A stretch of DNA of 64,000 bases from RGIG1681 sp045594425 (GCA_045594425.1 JAZNYK010000013.1:127523-191522); one strand, 5' to 3'; shown: positions 15,805-25,415, numbered from the stretch's first letter. Numbers and translations are program-made. Notes: generated by a model not told the origin, from the letters alone.

Positions 15805-18567
15805 ATGAAAAAATCTATTAGAAAAAGAGTTGTTTCATTTGTGGTTGCGCTTTGCTTTTTGCTTGGCGGAATTGGAATTTTAAATTTTGGAACAATATCA
15901 TTAAAACACGCTAGTGCGGATGCATCTGCACAACAAAATGCAGAAACCGGATATTATTATTCTCAATTATCTGATTCGGAAAAAAAATTCTATGATGCAA
16001 TCGAAGAAATGGAAACTGATGGAATATTGAAACAAGGTGCATCTTATGATTTGATTTCAAATGATGTTGTTTCAAGTTCAGATGTTCAAGAATATGCAAA
16101 TGGTGACAGTTCACTTTTAAAAATGTTTGCCGCTGCAAAAGACGCATATTATCTTGACCACCCAGAAGTTTTTTACGTTGATTTTAATAACTTTGCATTA
16201 AACCTTTCAAAAAAGGCAAATGGTTCATATATTGCAACAATTGGAGCAAGCAGAACTAATTCTTATTTAGCAGAAGGGTTCTCAACACAAACACTTCAAG
16301 AAGCAATTGATTTGTTTGTTGGTGACAATGGTTTAAAAAAGTTTATCCCAGCAGAACAACTTGCATCTGATTATGAAGAAATTGTTTATGTTAATTCAAA
16401 ACTTGTTGAGTTGACAGAATATGGTTTTTCTGAAGATGCAAACGGTGCATTTGTTCGTTCAGTATTTGGCGCAGTGAATGGTGGTCTTCTTTCAAGTGAA
16501 GGTTATGCAAGAACTTTCAAAGCCTGCATGGATGAACTTGAAATCGAATGTGTTCAAGTTGTTGGATATAAAACAAGTGAAGAAGGCGATGCCTTTGAAC
16601 CACATTCTTGGAACTATGTAAAACTTGGAACTAACTGGTATGCTGTTGATGTTGCCGCAAATGTGCAAAGTTTAACATCATCTGATGAATATTTATTGAT
16701 TGGTTCAAATAAATTTTTCAAATCTTATATTGAAGATTGTGTTGTTTCAAACCACGGAAAAACTTTTGAGTGTCCAACACTTCAAGCAAAAAATATTGAA
16801 AATTCACCACTTGTTGTAAAAACATCTTACACAGACACAGAACTTACTGTAAAAGTTTCTTATAACGGAAAGAGTGCAAGTGAACTTGCTGCCGATGGAC
16901 TTTATTATTTGGTTGTGTTCTATCCAACAATTCAAGGTGGTGTTATAAACAATGGTGCTGCAACTGCAATCAGTGCAAAAGAAGTTGGTCAAAACATAAC
17001 AGGTGAATCAACCGAAGTTGTTAGCGCTTCAAGACCAATGGTTAAAATTGGTGTAACAACAGTTGCTCCAGACCAAAATGATATGTTCTATTCAAATTTA
17101 ACAGACCAAAGTTTGATTTGTTATGAAGTTATTGAAAATGAATTATATGGAACAACAGCCGGCACAACAAACCCAAAAACATTTGTTTCAGCAAAAAGTT
17201 TGGGAACAGATACTGTTTATCAAAACGCAAGTGAACAAGTTTTGCAAGTTGAAGATTCTTATGAAATTTCTTTAACATTTGACACTGATGTAAAAAAAGC
17301 AATTGATGCACTTTCAGTTGGTGTTAGAGTTTATTCTCTTGAATCTGCAAACATTTCAACCTATGCTTTGATTGAAAATGTTGTTTGGGATTCACAAACA
17401 CCAAATGTTGTAAAATTTACATTTACTCCAAGCAATCTTTATATGCATAACGGCATTGAATATAAGTTTGCAACAACAAACCTAATCAGAGCAGATGGAA
17501 ATGCTTATATTGAACCAATGTCTGCAAGCATTAAGTTTGAAAGCCAATCTTTCACATTAAGCAAAGTTATTAGTGGTGACAGATTATTTATTGATGTTTA
17601 CACTCAACCAACACTTATTGATGATACAGACTTAAACTTTGCTAGTGGTGAATGGCAAACATCTGGTGGTGTGGTTTATTCAGAAGACCATATCAGCCAA
17701 TTAACACTTGTTTCTTCACAGCCAACAGCAAAAGAAAACAAAGATATGGTTGCTGGTGTTAAAGCATTTTCTGAACTTGATGAAAATGAACTTCTTTCAA
17801 GTGAAACATTTAATCTTGAAATTAACCTTTGCGGAAAAGTTCAAACAATTCCAAGAGGTTCTTATGTTAAAATTGCTTTTGGATTCCCAAAAGGCTATTC
17901 ATACAGAAGTTTGTCACAAGGTGTAAAATTTGTAGTATATCACTTTAATGACGTTGAAAATGGTTTGATTGATTATTCAAATCCTGAAGTTATAGACTGC
18001 ACCGTAACTGAATATGGCGTGGTTATAACTGTTGATAGTTTAAGTTCGTTTATGGTTGCTGCTGTTAAAGATAGTGCTATAACAACTTCAAAAACAATTT
18101 ATGCGAGAGCAACTAACAACTTTGGAAAGATTGAAAACTTAACCGAAGTGTTCACTTCAAAATTGGTTAACACAATTGAAAAAGACGCTTCAACAACATA
18201 CTTAATCACACCAGAAATTGGCTATCAAATTGATTATGTTTTGTTGAATGGAAAAGATGTAACAAGCAAGGTTGAAGACGGTGAACTTGATATTTTTGAC
18301 GCTGAACTTGTTGAAAACAACATTCTTGAAGTTGCATTTGTTTCAACTGAAATTGCAGAAGATGAAGTTGAAAATGAAGTAAGCAACCTTAACAAAAACT
18401 TTGCTCAAAATCAAAAACTTAACAAGGTTGTTGCAAACACATCAGAAACACCAGAAAAAAATAACACAGTTTTAATTGTTGTTATTATTGTTAGTTCTGT
18501 TGTTGTTGCGATTGCTGCAACTGCAGTTGTGATTGTTATTGTAAAAAAGAAAGCAGGCAAAAAATAA
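15805..18567 (+). CDS. Exported, membrane-anchored protein with inactive transglutaminase-like core
   Basis: 920 residues: an N-terminal signal peptide (KKSIRKR then a hydrophobic run to about residue 35), a transglutaminase-like domain (about 200-290), a long beta-rich region, and a C-terminal transmembrane helix (about 890-914) ending KKKAGKK. In the core the usual CEGYA motif reads SEGYA, so the catalytic Cys is Ser231 (codon AGT). The partner residues remain as H267 (PHSWNYV) and D282 (WYAVDVA). It is therefore probably a non-catalytic binding or structural protein facing the outside, or a serine variant. AAGGAG precedes the ATG; no LPXTG motif is seen. The family of the beta-rich part is not recognised. 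Confidence 0.75.
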   Translation: MKKSIRKRVVSFVVALCFLLGGIGILNFGTISLKHASADASAQQNAETGYYYSQLSDSEKKFYDAIEEMETDGILKQGASYDLISNDVVSSSDVQEYANGDSSLLKMFAAAKDAYYLDHPEVFYVDFNNFALNLSKKANGSYIATIGASRTNSYLAEGFSTQTLQEAIDLFVGDNGLKKFIPAEQLASDYEEIVYVNSKLVELTEYGFSEDANGAFVRSVFGAVNGGLLSSEGYARTFKACMDELEIECVQVVGYKTSEEGDAFEPHSWNYVKLGTNWYAVDVAANVQSLTSSDEYLLIGSNKFFKSYIEDCVVSNHGKTFECPTLQAKNIENSPLVVKTSYTDTELTVKVSYNGKSASELAADGLYYLVVFYPTIQGGVINNGAATAISAKEVGQNITGESTEVVSASRPMVKIGVTTVAPDQNDMFYSNLTDQSLICYEVIENELYGTTAGTTNPKTFVSAKSLGTDTVYQNASEQVLQVEDSYEISLTFDTDVKKAIDALSVGVRVYSLESANISTYALIENVVWDSQTPNVVKFTFTPSNLYMHNGIEYKFATTNLIRADGNAYIEPMSASIKFESQSFTLSKVISGDRLFIDVYTQPTLIDDTDLNFASGEWQTSGGVVYSEDHISQLTLVSSQPTAKENKDMVAGVKAFSELDENELLSSETFNLEINLCGKVQTIPRGSYVKIAFGFPKGYSYRSLSQGVKFVVYHFNDVENGLIDYSNPEVIDCTVTEYGVVITVDSLSSFMVAAVKDSAITTSKTIYARATNNFGKIENLTEVFTSKLVNTIEKDASTTYLITPEIGYQIDYVLLNGKDVTSKVEDGELDIFDAELVENNILEVAFVSTEIAEDEVENEVSNLNKNFAQNQKLNKVVANTSETPEKNNTVLIVVIIVSSVVVAIAATAVVIVIVKKKAGKK

Positions 18568-18575
18568 TTTATAAA

Positions 18576-18606
18576 CAAAAAGGCAAGATTTATTCTTGTC
18601 TTTTTA
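18576..18606. terminator. Bidirectional terminator
   Basis: AAAAAGGCAAGA / TCTTGTCTTTTT stem between the exported-protein gene and lysC, which converge. Confidence 0.8.
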
Positions 18607-19557
18607 TTTTTGCAAATTTAATTTTTTTGATAACAAATTAATTATTTTTGTTTTTTCATCTTGCTTAACAAGAAAAGATATTTTGTTATTTTCAATACTT
18701 AAATTGTAAAATTTTATATTTATTAAAGAATTTATTACAATTTTAGCAATAAAATTTGTTTTATTATAATTTGAAAATATCACGCTAACAAGGCAAAGGT
18801 TATCAATGTTGCAAAGTGCAGTTGTGTCAGATTCAAGGCTGGAAATTTCACTGCCATGCTTGTGTGGTTCGGTGGAACTTTTTGATATTATTTTAATGTT
18901 GAAGTCTTTTGCTATGGTGATTGCTCGGCTGTCCAAAACTTTGGCGCCTGCTTCTGCCATTTTTTTCATGATATCATGGTTAACACTTTTGAGTTTTTTA
19001 AAATCAAGTTCTCTGGGGTCTCCAGCAAACACACCATCAAAATCAGAATATATTTCTACTGGAACATCAAACACAGCGGCAAGAGCACACGCAGTTGTAT
19101 CAGAACCGCCTCGTCCAAGAGTTGTTGTTTCGCTTTCTTGGTTGATTCCTTGAAATCCTGCAACAACTGCAACATGGCCATTTTCAAAACAGTCAAGCAA
19201 AGGTTTTTTGTTTATACTGGTGATTCTTGAACTTTGGTGAGCACCATAGGTTTTTATGTTTAGTTGAAATGCTTGAAAACTTTTTGCAGGAATATTTATA
19301 GAATTAAGCATCATTGAAACAAGCGATGCAGACATTGTTTCGCCGGTTGAAAGTAACACATCCATTTCACGTGCGTCATGACAATCATCACAAAAAGTGT
19401 TTGCAATTTGTATTAACTCGTCAGTTGTTTTTCCCATAGCGCTTACAACTAAAATTATTTTTTTATCTTTTTTATATATTTTTTTGATAAATCTGCACAC
19501 GTTTTGCACTTTTTCTTTTGATTCTAAACTCTTTCCACCAAATTTTAATATTCTCAT
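18604..19557 (-). CDS. lysC: Aspartokinase, short form
   Basis: Phosphorylates aspartate, the first step toward lysine, threonine, methionine and diaminopimelate for peptidoglycan. At 317 residues it is shorter than typical aspartokinases (about 400-450). The kinase domain is complete (LSTGETMSASL, VAGFQGIN, TTLGRGGSDTTACALA, YSDFDGVFAGDPR). The regulatory part (about 235-317) is long enough for only about one ACT domain. The opening motif KFGGTS reads KFGGKS (Thr to Lys). No Shine-Dalgarno sequence precedes the ATG; instead a -10-like TAAAAT ends 5 nt before it. Diverges from asd. Confidence 0.85.
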   Translation of the reverse strand: MRILKFGGKSLESKEKVQNVCRFIKKIYKKDKKIILVVSAMGKTTDELIQIANTFCDDCHDAREMDVLLSTGETMSASLVSMMLNSINIPAKSFQAFQLNIKTYGAHQSSRITSINKKPLLDCFENGHVAVVAGFQGINQESETTTLGRGGSDTTACALAAVFDVPVEIYSDFDGVFAGDPRELDFKKLKSVNHDIMKKMAEAGAKVLDSRAITIAKDFNIKIISKSSTEPHKHGSEISSLESDTTALCNIDNLCLVSVIFSNYNKTNFIAKIVINSLINIKFYNLSIENNKISFLVKQDEKTKIINLLSKKLNLQK

Positions 19558-19562
19558 ATATT

Positions 19563-19592
19563 ATTTTATGCAAACAAAATTGTGTGTGTCAG
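19563..19592 (-). promoter_or_regulatory. lysC promoter, predicted leaderless
   Basis: On the minus strand CTGACA, an 18-bp spacer and TAAAAT, with only 5 nt between the -10 box and the ATG. Transcription would begin at or next to the start codon. Confidence 0.55.
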
Positions 19593-19630
19593 TGATATTT
19601 TGTTTCATAAAATAGTATGGGAGGGTATAT

Positions 19631-20602
19631 ATGAAAAAATGTAAACTTGCAATAGTTGGAGCAACTGGTTTGGTTGGTCAAAAAATTTTAAAAGTATTGT
19701 GGGAAGAGGGTTTGCTTGAACAGTTAGAAGTGGTGTTAATTGCGTCAGAAAAAAATACAGGTAGAAGATATTTTTTCAAGGGGCAAGAATATAACATTAT
19801 ATCATTATCTGAGAAGTGTTTAAAATTTGGTTTTGATGTTGTTATTTTTTCTGCCGGTGAAGAAGTTAGCAAAAATTGGGCTGAAAAGTTTGTTAAATCA
19901 GGTGCTATAGTGATTGATAACACAAATGCGTTCAGAAAGCAAAATGATATTCCGTTGGTTATTCCAGAAGTTAATGGTGGCGAAATATCGATGGAAAATA
20001 AAATAATAGCGAATCCTAATTGTTCAACAATACAACTCGCTGTTGTTATTGATAAGTTAATAAATTTATCCAAAATAAACAAGGTTGTGGTTTCAACTTA
20101 TCAATCTGTTAGTGGGGCTGGAAAATTAGCATTGATAGATTATCAAAACGAATCAAATTTTTATTTTCAAAAAGGAATTAAAGGAAATATAATTCCACAA
20201 ATCGGCGCTATTTCTGAAAATGGGTTTTCTTTAGAAGAAAATAAAATAATGTTTGAACTTAACAAAATTTTAAAAAGCAACATAAATGTTGTTGCAACTG
20301 CCGTTAGAGTTCCTGTTCCGTATTGTCATGGCGAGAGTGTTTATGTTGAGTTTGAAGATAATGTTTGCATTGATGATATTATAAAACAATTATCTTGTGA
20401 TTATATAAAGGTTTTAGATGATGATGTTTGGCTTCCAAATGACTGCGCTGACACAAATGATACCTATGTTTGCAGGGTGCGGCTGGTTTCTAAACGAGAA
20501 TTAGTGTTTTTTGTTATTGCTGACAATCTTAGAAGAGGGGCAGCGTTTAATGCTGTTAAAATTGCGGAGATAGTTCTAAATAAATTAAATAACGATAAAT
20601 AA
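19631..20602 (+). CDS. asd: Aspartate-semialdehyde dehydrogenase
   Basis: NADP-dependent reductase that converts aspartyl phosphate, the product of the neighbouring aspartokinase, to aspartate semialdehyde. 323 residues, the normal range. The nucleotide-binding GATGLVG (about 10-16), the catalytic cysteine in NPNCSTIQ (about 132-139), STYQSVSGAG and the late RRGAAFNA segment are all present. GGGAGGG precedes the ATG. Divergent arrangement with lysC places both steps under one intergenic region of about 70 bp. No clear terminator follows. Confidence 0.93.
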   Translation: MKKCKLAIVGATGLVGQKILKVLWEEGLLEQLEVVLIASEKNTGRRYFFKGQEYNIISLSEKCLKFGFDVVIFSAGEEVSKNWAEKFVKSGAIVIDNTNAFRKQNDIPLVIPEVNGGEISMENKIIANPNCSTIQLAVVIDKLINLSKINKVVVSTYQSVSGAGKLALIDYQNESNFYFQKGIKGNIIPQIGAISENGFSLEENKIMFELNKILKSNINVVATAVRVPVPYCHGESVYVEFEDNVCIDDIIKQLSCDYIKVLDDDVWLPNDCADTNDTYVCRVRLVSKRELVFFVIADNLRRGAAFNAVKIAEIVLNKLNNDK

Positions 20603-20695
20603 ACATATCAAAAATTTAAACAAAAATCGATTTTAATATCCAAAAAAATGACAATAAAACCAAATTAGTCATAGATGCTGTTTACTAATTTTAGA

Positions 20696-20707
20696 TAAAA
20701 TATTGCT
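20696..20707 (+). promoter_or_regulatory. spoIIE -10 element, predicted leaderless
   Basis: TAAAAT (20696-20701) followed by 6 nt and then the GTG start at 20708. No Shine-Dalgarno sequence precedes the start. No good -35 box is visible 17 bp upstream, so activator-dependent transcription is possible (Spo0A controls spoIIE in Bacillus). Confidence 0.45.
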
Positions 20708-22972
20708 GTGGAAAAATCTAAACTTAAGAGTGCATTAACAGAAATTACTTTTATTTTGATGCAGTTTTTGTTTTCAAAAATTTTACTTTTTGATTCGTTT
20801 AGTCCAGTGGGGCTTCCTTTTGCCATAGTTAGAATTTTTCTTGGGAAAAACCTATTTAGTGTTACCATAAGTTATTTGTTATCGAAAATCTTTTTCCTTA
20901 GTGATATAAAAATTCTGCTAATTACAATTTTTGAAGTTGTGGTTATTGCATTATATTACTTTTCAAAAGAATTTATAAAAACCAAAAAAGAACGATTTTT
21001 AATGTGTGTGTTTGTGGCACTGTCTTCAGCACTTAAGTTGTATTATAGTTTTTCAAGTTTAAACATATTAATAATGTATTTTGTTGAATTTTTCACAAAG
21101 ATTTTTGCTGTGATTTATTTTCATAAATTTTTCGCAATATACAAAACAAAGTTTATCTTTTTCAAGTTTAGCCATTTAGATTATTTTATGTTTTCGCTCA
21201 TGGTGTTTCTTTTGTCGATGGGGTTATTTAGTTTTGACCTTATTCAAAAATATGCGGGGCTTTTTGTTATAAGTATAGTTTTGATTTTTGCTTGCAGAAT
21301 ATTTCCAGTGGATAAATATTTTGTTGTTTTGAGCATGGTGTCGGTTGGTGCCGTTGTTATAACCAAAGAAAGTCTTTATTTAATTTTGTCTATTTTAGGT
21401 GCCGTTCTTTTGATGAATTTTAAAGACTTGAACAAGTATGTTTATGCATTGTTTGCTAGTGTGTGTTTTGCGTGTTTTGTGATTATTTTCAAATTTTACA
21501 CTAATTTTTCATATTTTTCTTTTATTTTTGCGGTTTTTTTATTTATTTTAACGCCAAACCATTATATTTTAAAGTGCGTAGAACTTTTTGAACAAGATTC
21601 GTATAACATGGTTTGCACGGAACTTCAAAGGTCAAAAGTGATTGCAATAAAGCAAAAACTTCAACTGATGAGTGATACTCTTTTAACTATGCAAAATAAT
21701 TTTAAATTTTTGATTGTAGGAAAAATAAGCAGACAAAAAGCAAGCGCCGAACTCAGCACAGATGTTATTGAAAAATGCTGCAAAAATTGTGAAAATTACA
21801 AAAGTTGCTTTATGGAAAACATAAACAAAAAACAATTATTTGAAGATTTGCTTTTTAAAGCAATCGAAAACAAACAAGTTTCAAAAAATGATTTAAGCAA
21901 CGGGCTTCAAGTTTACTGCATGAAAAGTGGAATTATTATAAACGAAATAAATCAAACTGCACGTATGTTTTTGTCTTATGAAAACGCTATGAAATATGAA
22001 GATTCTAGCAAACTTTTGATTGCAAGTGAACTTGGAAATTTTTCTGATATATTTTCAAATTTCGCAAAAATGCTAAAATATTCATTAAAAATCAACAAAA
22101 ATTCATCAAAAATACTAAAAGAAAGTTTAACTAATGGTTTAATTGATGCAAAAGAGGTTGTTGTTTTGGAAAATGAGCATGGTGTTGAGTCTGTTAATAT
22201 TATTGCTGAAAATCAAATATTGACCAAACGTGAACTTGTTGAAGTTTTGAAACAAAATTTAAAAAACAATATGATTATGAAGAATGTTAAGCATTTAAGT
22301 TTGTCTGGGCTTGGTCTTGCAACATTTGTTCCGGCAGGTAGATTTAGAATAAACTTTGCTGTGTCATCTAAAGCCAAAGAATTAAAAAATGGTGACAATG
22401 TGACAGTTGCAAAACTTTCTGATAATAAGTATTTTTTAGCGCTTGCTGACGGTATGGGACATGGTGAAAATGCAAATAAAATTTCGTCTATGGTGCTTTC
22501 GCTTGTTAAGTCGATGTTTGAGGTGGGGCTTGATGACGAACTTATTATTCAATCGGTTAACAAATTGCTAGTTCCAGCGGGGCTTGATAATTTTACTACA
22601 ATAGATGCTTGTGTTATTGACCTTGAAAAAGAAGTTTGCAATTTTATTAAACTGGGCTCTAGTGTTTCCGTTATTAAACATAAAAACACATCAGAAATTA
22701 TTTCATCAGACAGTTTGCCAATGGGTATTGTTTCGTGTATAAAACCAACCATTATAAAAAAACAAATATCTTATGGTGATGCCATATTTTTGGCTAGCGA
22801 TGGTGTCGTTGACAGTTTTTCTAGTATTGAAGAATACAAACATTTTATTAATGATTCTAAAATATACAATCTTCAGAAGTTTGCGGATAATTTGGTGTTT
22901 GATGCTGGTTTTCAAAATACAAAACATCCTGACGATATGACTGTAATAGCCATAAATTTATTGAAAAATTAA
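20708..22972 (+). CDS. spoIIE: Stage II sporulation protein E, PP2C phosphatase
   Basis: Membrane-bound serine phosphatase that in Bacillus dephosphorylates SpoIIAA to release sigma-F in the forespore and that interacts with FtsZ. 754 residues: about ten N-terminal transmembrane helices (about 1-285), a central cytosolic region containing a CCKNCENYKSC cysteine cluster, and a C-terminal PP2C/SpoIIE domain (about 535-754). Metal-binding motifs are ALADGMGHG (D581), FLASDGVVDSF and HPDDMT. The start is a GTG with no ribosome binding site; an internal ATG is no better placed. tilS follows 33 bp downstream, a pairing related to the spoIIE-tilS neighbourhood of Bacillus. Confidence 0.88.
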   Translation: MEKSKLKSALTEITFILMQFLFSKILLFDSFSPVGLPFAIVRIFLGKNLFSVTISYLLSKIFFLSDIKILLITIFEVVVIALYYFSKEFIKTKKERFLMCVFVALSSALKLYYSFSSLNILIMYFVEFFTKIFAVIYFHKFFAIYKTKFIFFKFSHLDYFMFSLMVFLLSMGLFSFDLIQKYAGLFVISIVLIFACRIFPVDKYFVVLSMVSVGAVVITKESLYLILSILGAVLLMNFKDLNKYVYALFASVCFACFVIIFKFYTNFSYFSFIFAVFLFILTPNHYILKCVELFEQDSYNMVCTELQRSKVIAIKQKLQLMSDTLLTMQNNFKFLIVGKISRQKASAELSTDVIEKCCKNCENYKSCFMENINKKQLFEDLLFKAIENKQVSKNDLSNGLQVYCMKSGIIINEINQTARMFLSYENAMKYEDSSKLLIASELGNFSDIFSNFAKMLKYSLKINKNSSKILKESLTNGLIDAKEVVVLENEHGVESVNIIAENQILTKRELVEVLKQNLKNNMIMKNVKHLSLSGLGLATFVPAGRFRINFAVSSKAKELKNGDNVTVAKLSDNKYFLALADGMGHGENANKISSMVLSLVKSMFEVGLDDELIIQSVNKLLVPAGLDNFTTIDACVIDLEKEVCNFIKLGSSVSVIKHKNTSEIISSDSLPMGIVSCIKPTIIKKQISYGDAIFLASDGVVDSFSSIEEYKHFINDSKIYNLQKFADNLVFDAGFQNTKHPDDMTVIAINLLKN

Positions 22973-23005
22973 AAAAAATAGGGTAATATAGTCTTGAGGA
23001 TAATT

Positions 23006-24343
23006 ATGTTAGAACATTTGATTGAAGACAGTGTTATTTCAAAAGATGACCGAATTGCAGTGGGCGTTAGTGGTGGTGCTGACTCCATGGTTTTGCTTTG
23101 GGCTCTTTTAGACAAACAAAAACAAGTTGGGTTTTATTTAAAAGTTGTTAATGTTAATCATCATTTAAGAGGAGAAGAAAGTGACTCTGACACAAAGTTT
23201 GTTAAAGACTTTTGTGAAAAGAAAAAGATACCTTGTGAGATTGTTGATGTTGATGTAAAAACTTTGAAGGTTGATAAAAAGTTAACTTTGGAAGAGTCTG
23301 CAAGAATTGCAAGATATGATGCTTTTGCAAAAATTATGAAAGTGGACAAACTTAACAAATTGTTTTTGGCACACCACAAAAACGACCAAGTTGAAACTAT
23401 TTTAATGCATATTTTCAGAGGCTCTGGTGTTTCAGGTGCGAGTGGCATTAAACAAAGTGACTATGTTGTTAGACCTCTTTTGAATTTAGATAAAAATGAA
23501 ATTTTAAAAATTGCTTCAGAACATGGCGTGAAATTTGTTACTGACTCGTCTAACGCAGACAATGCGTTTTCAAGAAATTATGTTAGAAATGTGGTTGTTC
23601 CTGCGATTGAAAAGGCATATCCAAATGTTGTTAATTCAATTTTTGAGTTTGGAAAAAAGTGCAAAGAAATGCAAGAATTTGTGCAAAAAAATATAAAAAC
23701 TGAATATTTTGAAGAAAATAATGATTATATTGTGTTAAAAGACCAAGCATTTTTGGAACATAGTGTGGTTGGTCATGAGTATATCAAACAAGTGTTTGAA
23801 AAGTTGAAAATATTTGCCGACATTGAAGCAAAACATTATGACATGATTTTTGACCTTCAAAAATGTTCAGTTAACAAAAGTGTTGATTTGCCACATCAAA
23901 TTCAAGCAAAGAGAACTTATACAGGTGTGAAGTTTTTTAAAAAGACATCAAAGAAAAAAATAGAAAAACAGCACGAGTTTGTTGTTGGTGAACTTGATTT
24001 TGAAGGTTATGGAAAAATTGTTACAAAACTTGTTTCTGCAGATGAAGTAATTTATGGTGAAGGAGCATTGTTTGCAGATTATTCAAAAATTTCAAACAAT
24101 GCAGTTTGGAGAATTAGAAGTCTTGGTGACACTTTTGCAAAACTTGGAACTGGCTCTAAAAAACTCAATGATTATTTTACAGACAAAAAAATTGATTTTG
24201 AAAAGCGTGATAACTTGCCAATTTTGGCAGTTGAAAATTTAGTTTTGATTGTTGCTGAAAATGATGTGTCTGAAAATGTTAAAATTGATGGACAAACTGA
24301 CCAAATTGTTAAGATTGAATTTTTGCCAAATGCAAATCGTTGA
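23006..24343 (+). CDS. tilS: tRNA(Ile)-lysidine synthase
   Basis: Adds lysine to C34 of tRNA-Ile(CAU) so that it reads AUA codons; essential in most bacteria. The 445 residues begin with an N-type ATP pyrophosphatase domain. The PP-loop SGGADS is at residues 22-27, followed by VNHHLRGEESDSD, HHKNDQVETIL, GSGVSGASGI and the RNYVRN motif. A C-terminal TilS-type substrate-binding domain (about 355-440) follows. The ATG at 23006 has GAGG 6 nt before it; the longer frame begins with a TTG inside that element. Probably cotranscribed with spoIIE. Confidence 0.93.
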   Translation: MLEHLIEDSVISKDDRIAVGVSGGADSMVLLWALLDKQKQVGFYLKVVNVNHHLRGEESDSDTKFVKDFCEKKKIPCEIVDVDVKTLKVDKKLTLEESARIARYDAFAKIMKVDKLNKLFLAHHKNDQVETILMHIFRGSGVSGASGIKQSDYVVRPLLNLDKNEILKIASEHGVKFVTDSSNADNAFSRNYVRNVVVPAIEKAYPNVVNSIFEFGKKCKEMQEFVQKNIKTEYFEENNDYIVLKDQAFLEHSVVGHEYIKQVFEKLKIFADIEAKHYDMIFDLQKCSVNKSVDLPHQIQAKRTYTGVKFFKKTSKKKIEKQHEFVVGELDFEGYGKIVTKLVSADEVIYGEGALFADYSKISNNAVWRIRSLGDTFAKLGTGSKKLNDYFTDKKIDFEKRDNLPILAVENLVLIVAENDVSENVKIDGQTDQIVKIEFLPNANR

Positions 24344-24369
24344 CAATTTATTGAAAAATTACTTATACT
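24340..24369 (+). promoter_or_regulatory. Promoter overlapping the tilS stop codon
   Basis: TTGACA (24340-24345), an 18-bp spacer and TATACT (24364-24369). The -35 box includes the tilS stop codon TGA (24341-24343). It would drive the two small membrane-protein genes that follow. Confidence 0.6.
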
Positions 24370-24389
24370 ATAGTTAGGGAGAATATAAA

Positions 24390-24503
24390 ATGTTGGGATT
24401 TGGAAAAGGATTTAGCATTTTTAAACTTATTGGATTTGTTTTGATTGCTGCAGTTGCAGTGTTTTTCGTGTTTAAAGCATCAATCACAGGAAGCATTGTG
24501 TAA
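24390..24503 (+). CDS. 37-residue single-span membrane protein
   Basis: Small frame beginning MLGFGKGFSIFKLIGFVLIA, with one hydrophobic helix (about residues 12-29) and a short polar end. It has a good ribosome binding site (GGGAG, 7-8 nt upstream), a near-consensus promoter, and its stop codon lies 2 nt before the next ATG, which suggests translational coupling. It is too short for most gene callers. It could assist the larger membrane protein that follows; function unknown. Confidence 0.65.
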   Translation: MLGFGKGFSIFKLIGFVLIAAVAVFFVFKASITGSIV

Positions 24504-24505
24504 GC

Positions 24506-25411
24506 ATGACAAACAAAAACACAAAAAGGGGAATCATTGTAAGAATCGTGGCTTTGTTAGCCGCAATAATAGTCATCTTTGCGGGTGGCTACTTTTGTCT
24601 TGATAAAGTTATTGTTCCTAAATATTTTGGAACTTATGGCATTAACAATGTTCCTGACCTTGTTGGGGTTGTTACCTCGCTTTATAAATCACCAAATGAG
24701 TCAAAATTTATTACAAACGGTCACACAAAAACAGACCTTTCAAATGCGATTGAAAAACTTCAATCGGCTGGATATAAAATTGATGAACAAGGTGTGATTA
24801 CCGAAGAAAATATGCCTTCATTTAAGGGTGATGGGCAACTTATTTTAACAGACAAAGAGTTTGCTTCGGTTTGTAACAAACTTATTGAAAACGGAATGCT
24901 TGATGATGCACTTCCAAACCTTAACTATTTGAACGTTATTAACATTTCTATATTAGAAGTTATAATAACTCCAGATGAAGATTTTGAAACAAGTGAAAAC
25001 AGATATGATTCGGCTAACATAAGTTTTATTGCAAAAATTGAAACAGATGACATTCGTGAACAAATTGCTTCACAAATGGAAACTCCTGTGTTTTTGCTTA
25101 ATATGATTATTCCAGATGTTCTTTATTTTGAAGTGTCTTACGATTTTGACCTTTCAAAACAAGAAAGCGAAAGAGTTACAAATGGTTCAATTGCAATCAA
25201 TGGCAGAACATCTGAGCAGAGTGAAGTTTTGATTAACCTTTTAATTGATTTCATTTTTCCTGAAGATGAAAACATGAATCTCTCAAAGTTTACAAACGAA
25301 ATTGGAAAAGTTGCTCTTGAAGGCGTTGATGCCCTTGGAGATTTTAAATTTGCAAGCGGGCTTGGTTCGTCTGGCAAGCAAAATGGATTGGTTGTAAACC
25401 CAATTGTTTAA
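24506..25411 (+). CDS. Membrane-anchored extracytoplasmic protein
   Basis: 301 residues with a positively charged N-terminus (TNKNTKRG) and one hydrophobic segment (about 10-32), then a soluble domain predicted to lie outside. The hydrophobic stretch could be an uncleaved anchor or a signal peptide; there is no lipobox. The rest holds no motif I recognise. Its start overlaps the region of the preceding small gene (TAAGCATG) and has only a weak ribosome binding site, so translation may depend on that gene. Ends at a shared terminator. Confidence 0.6.
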   Translation: MTNKNTKRGIIVRIVALLAAIIVIFAGGYFCLDKVIVPKYFGTYGINNVPDLVGVVTSLYKSPNESKFITNGHTKTDLSNAIEKLQSAGYKIDEQGVITEENMPSFKGDGQLILTDKEFASVCNKLIENGMLDDALPNLNYLNVINISILEVIITPDEDFETSENRYDSANISFIAKIETDDIREQIASQMETPVFLLNMIIPDVLYFEVSYDFDLSKQESERVTNGSIAINGRTSEQSEVLINLLIDFIFPEDENMNLSKFTNEIGKVALEGVDALGDFKFASGLGSSGKQNGLVVNPIV

Positions 25412-25415
25412 TAAT

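Noticed and set aside
19558..19630. Lysine riboswitch controlling lysC or asd
   Set aside because: The intergenic region is only about 70 bp, and lysC appears leaderless, so there is no room.
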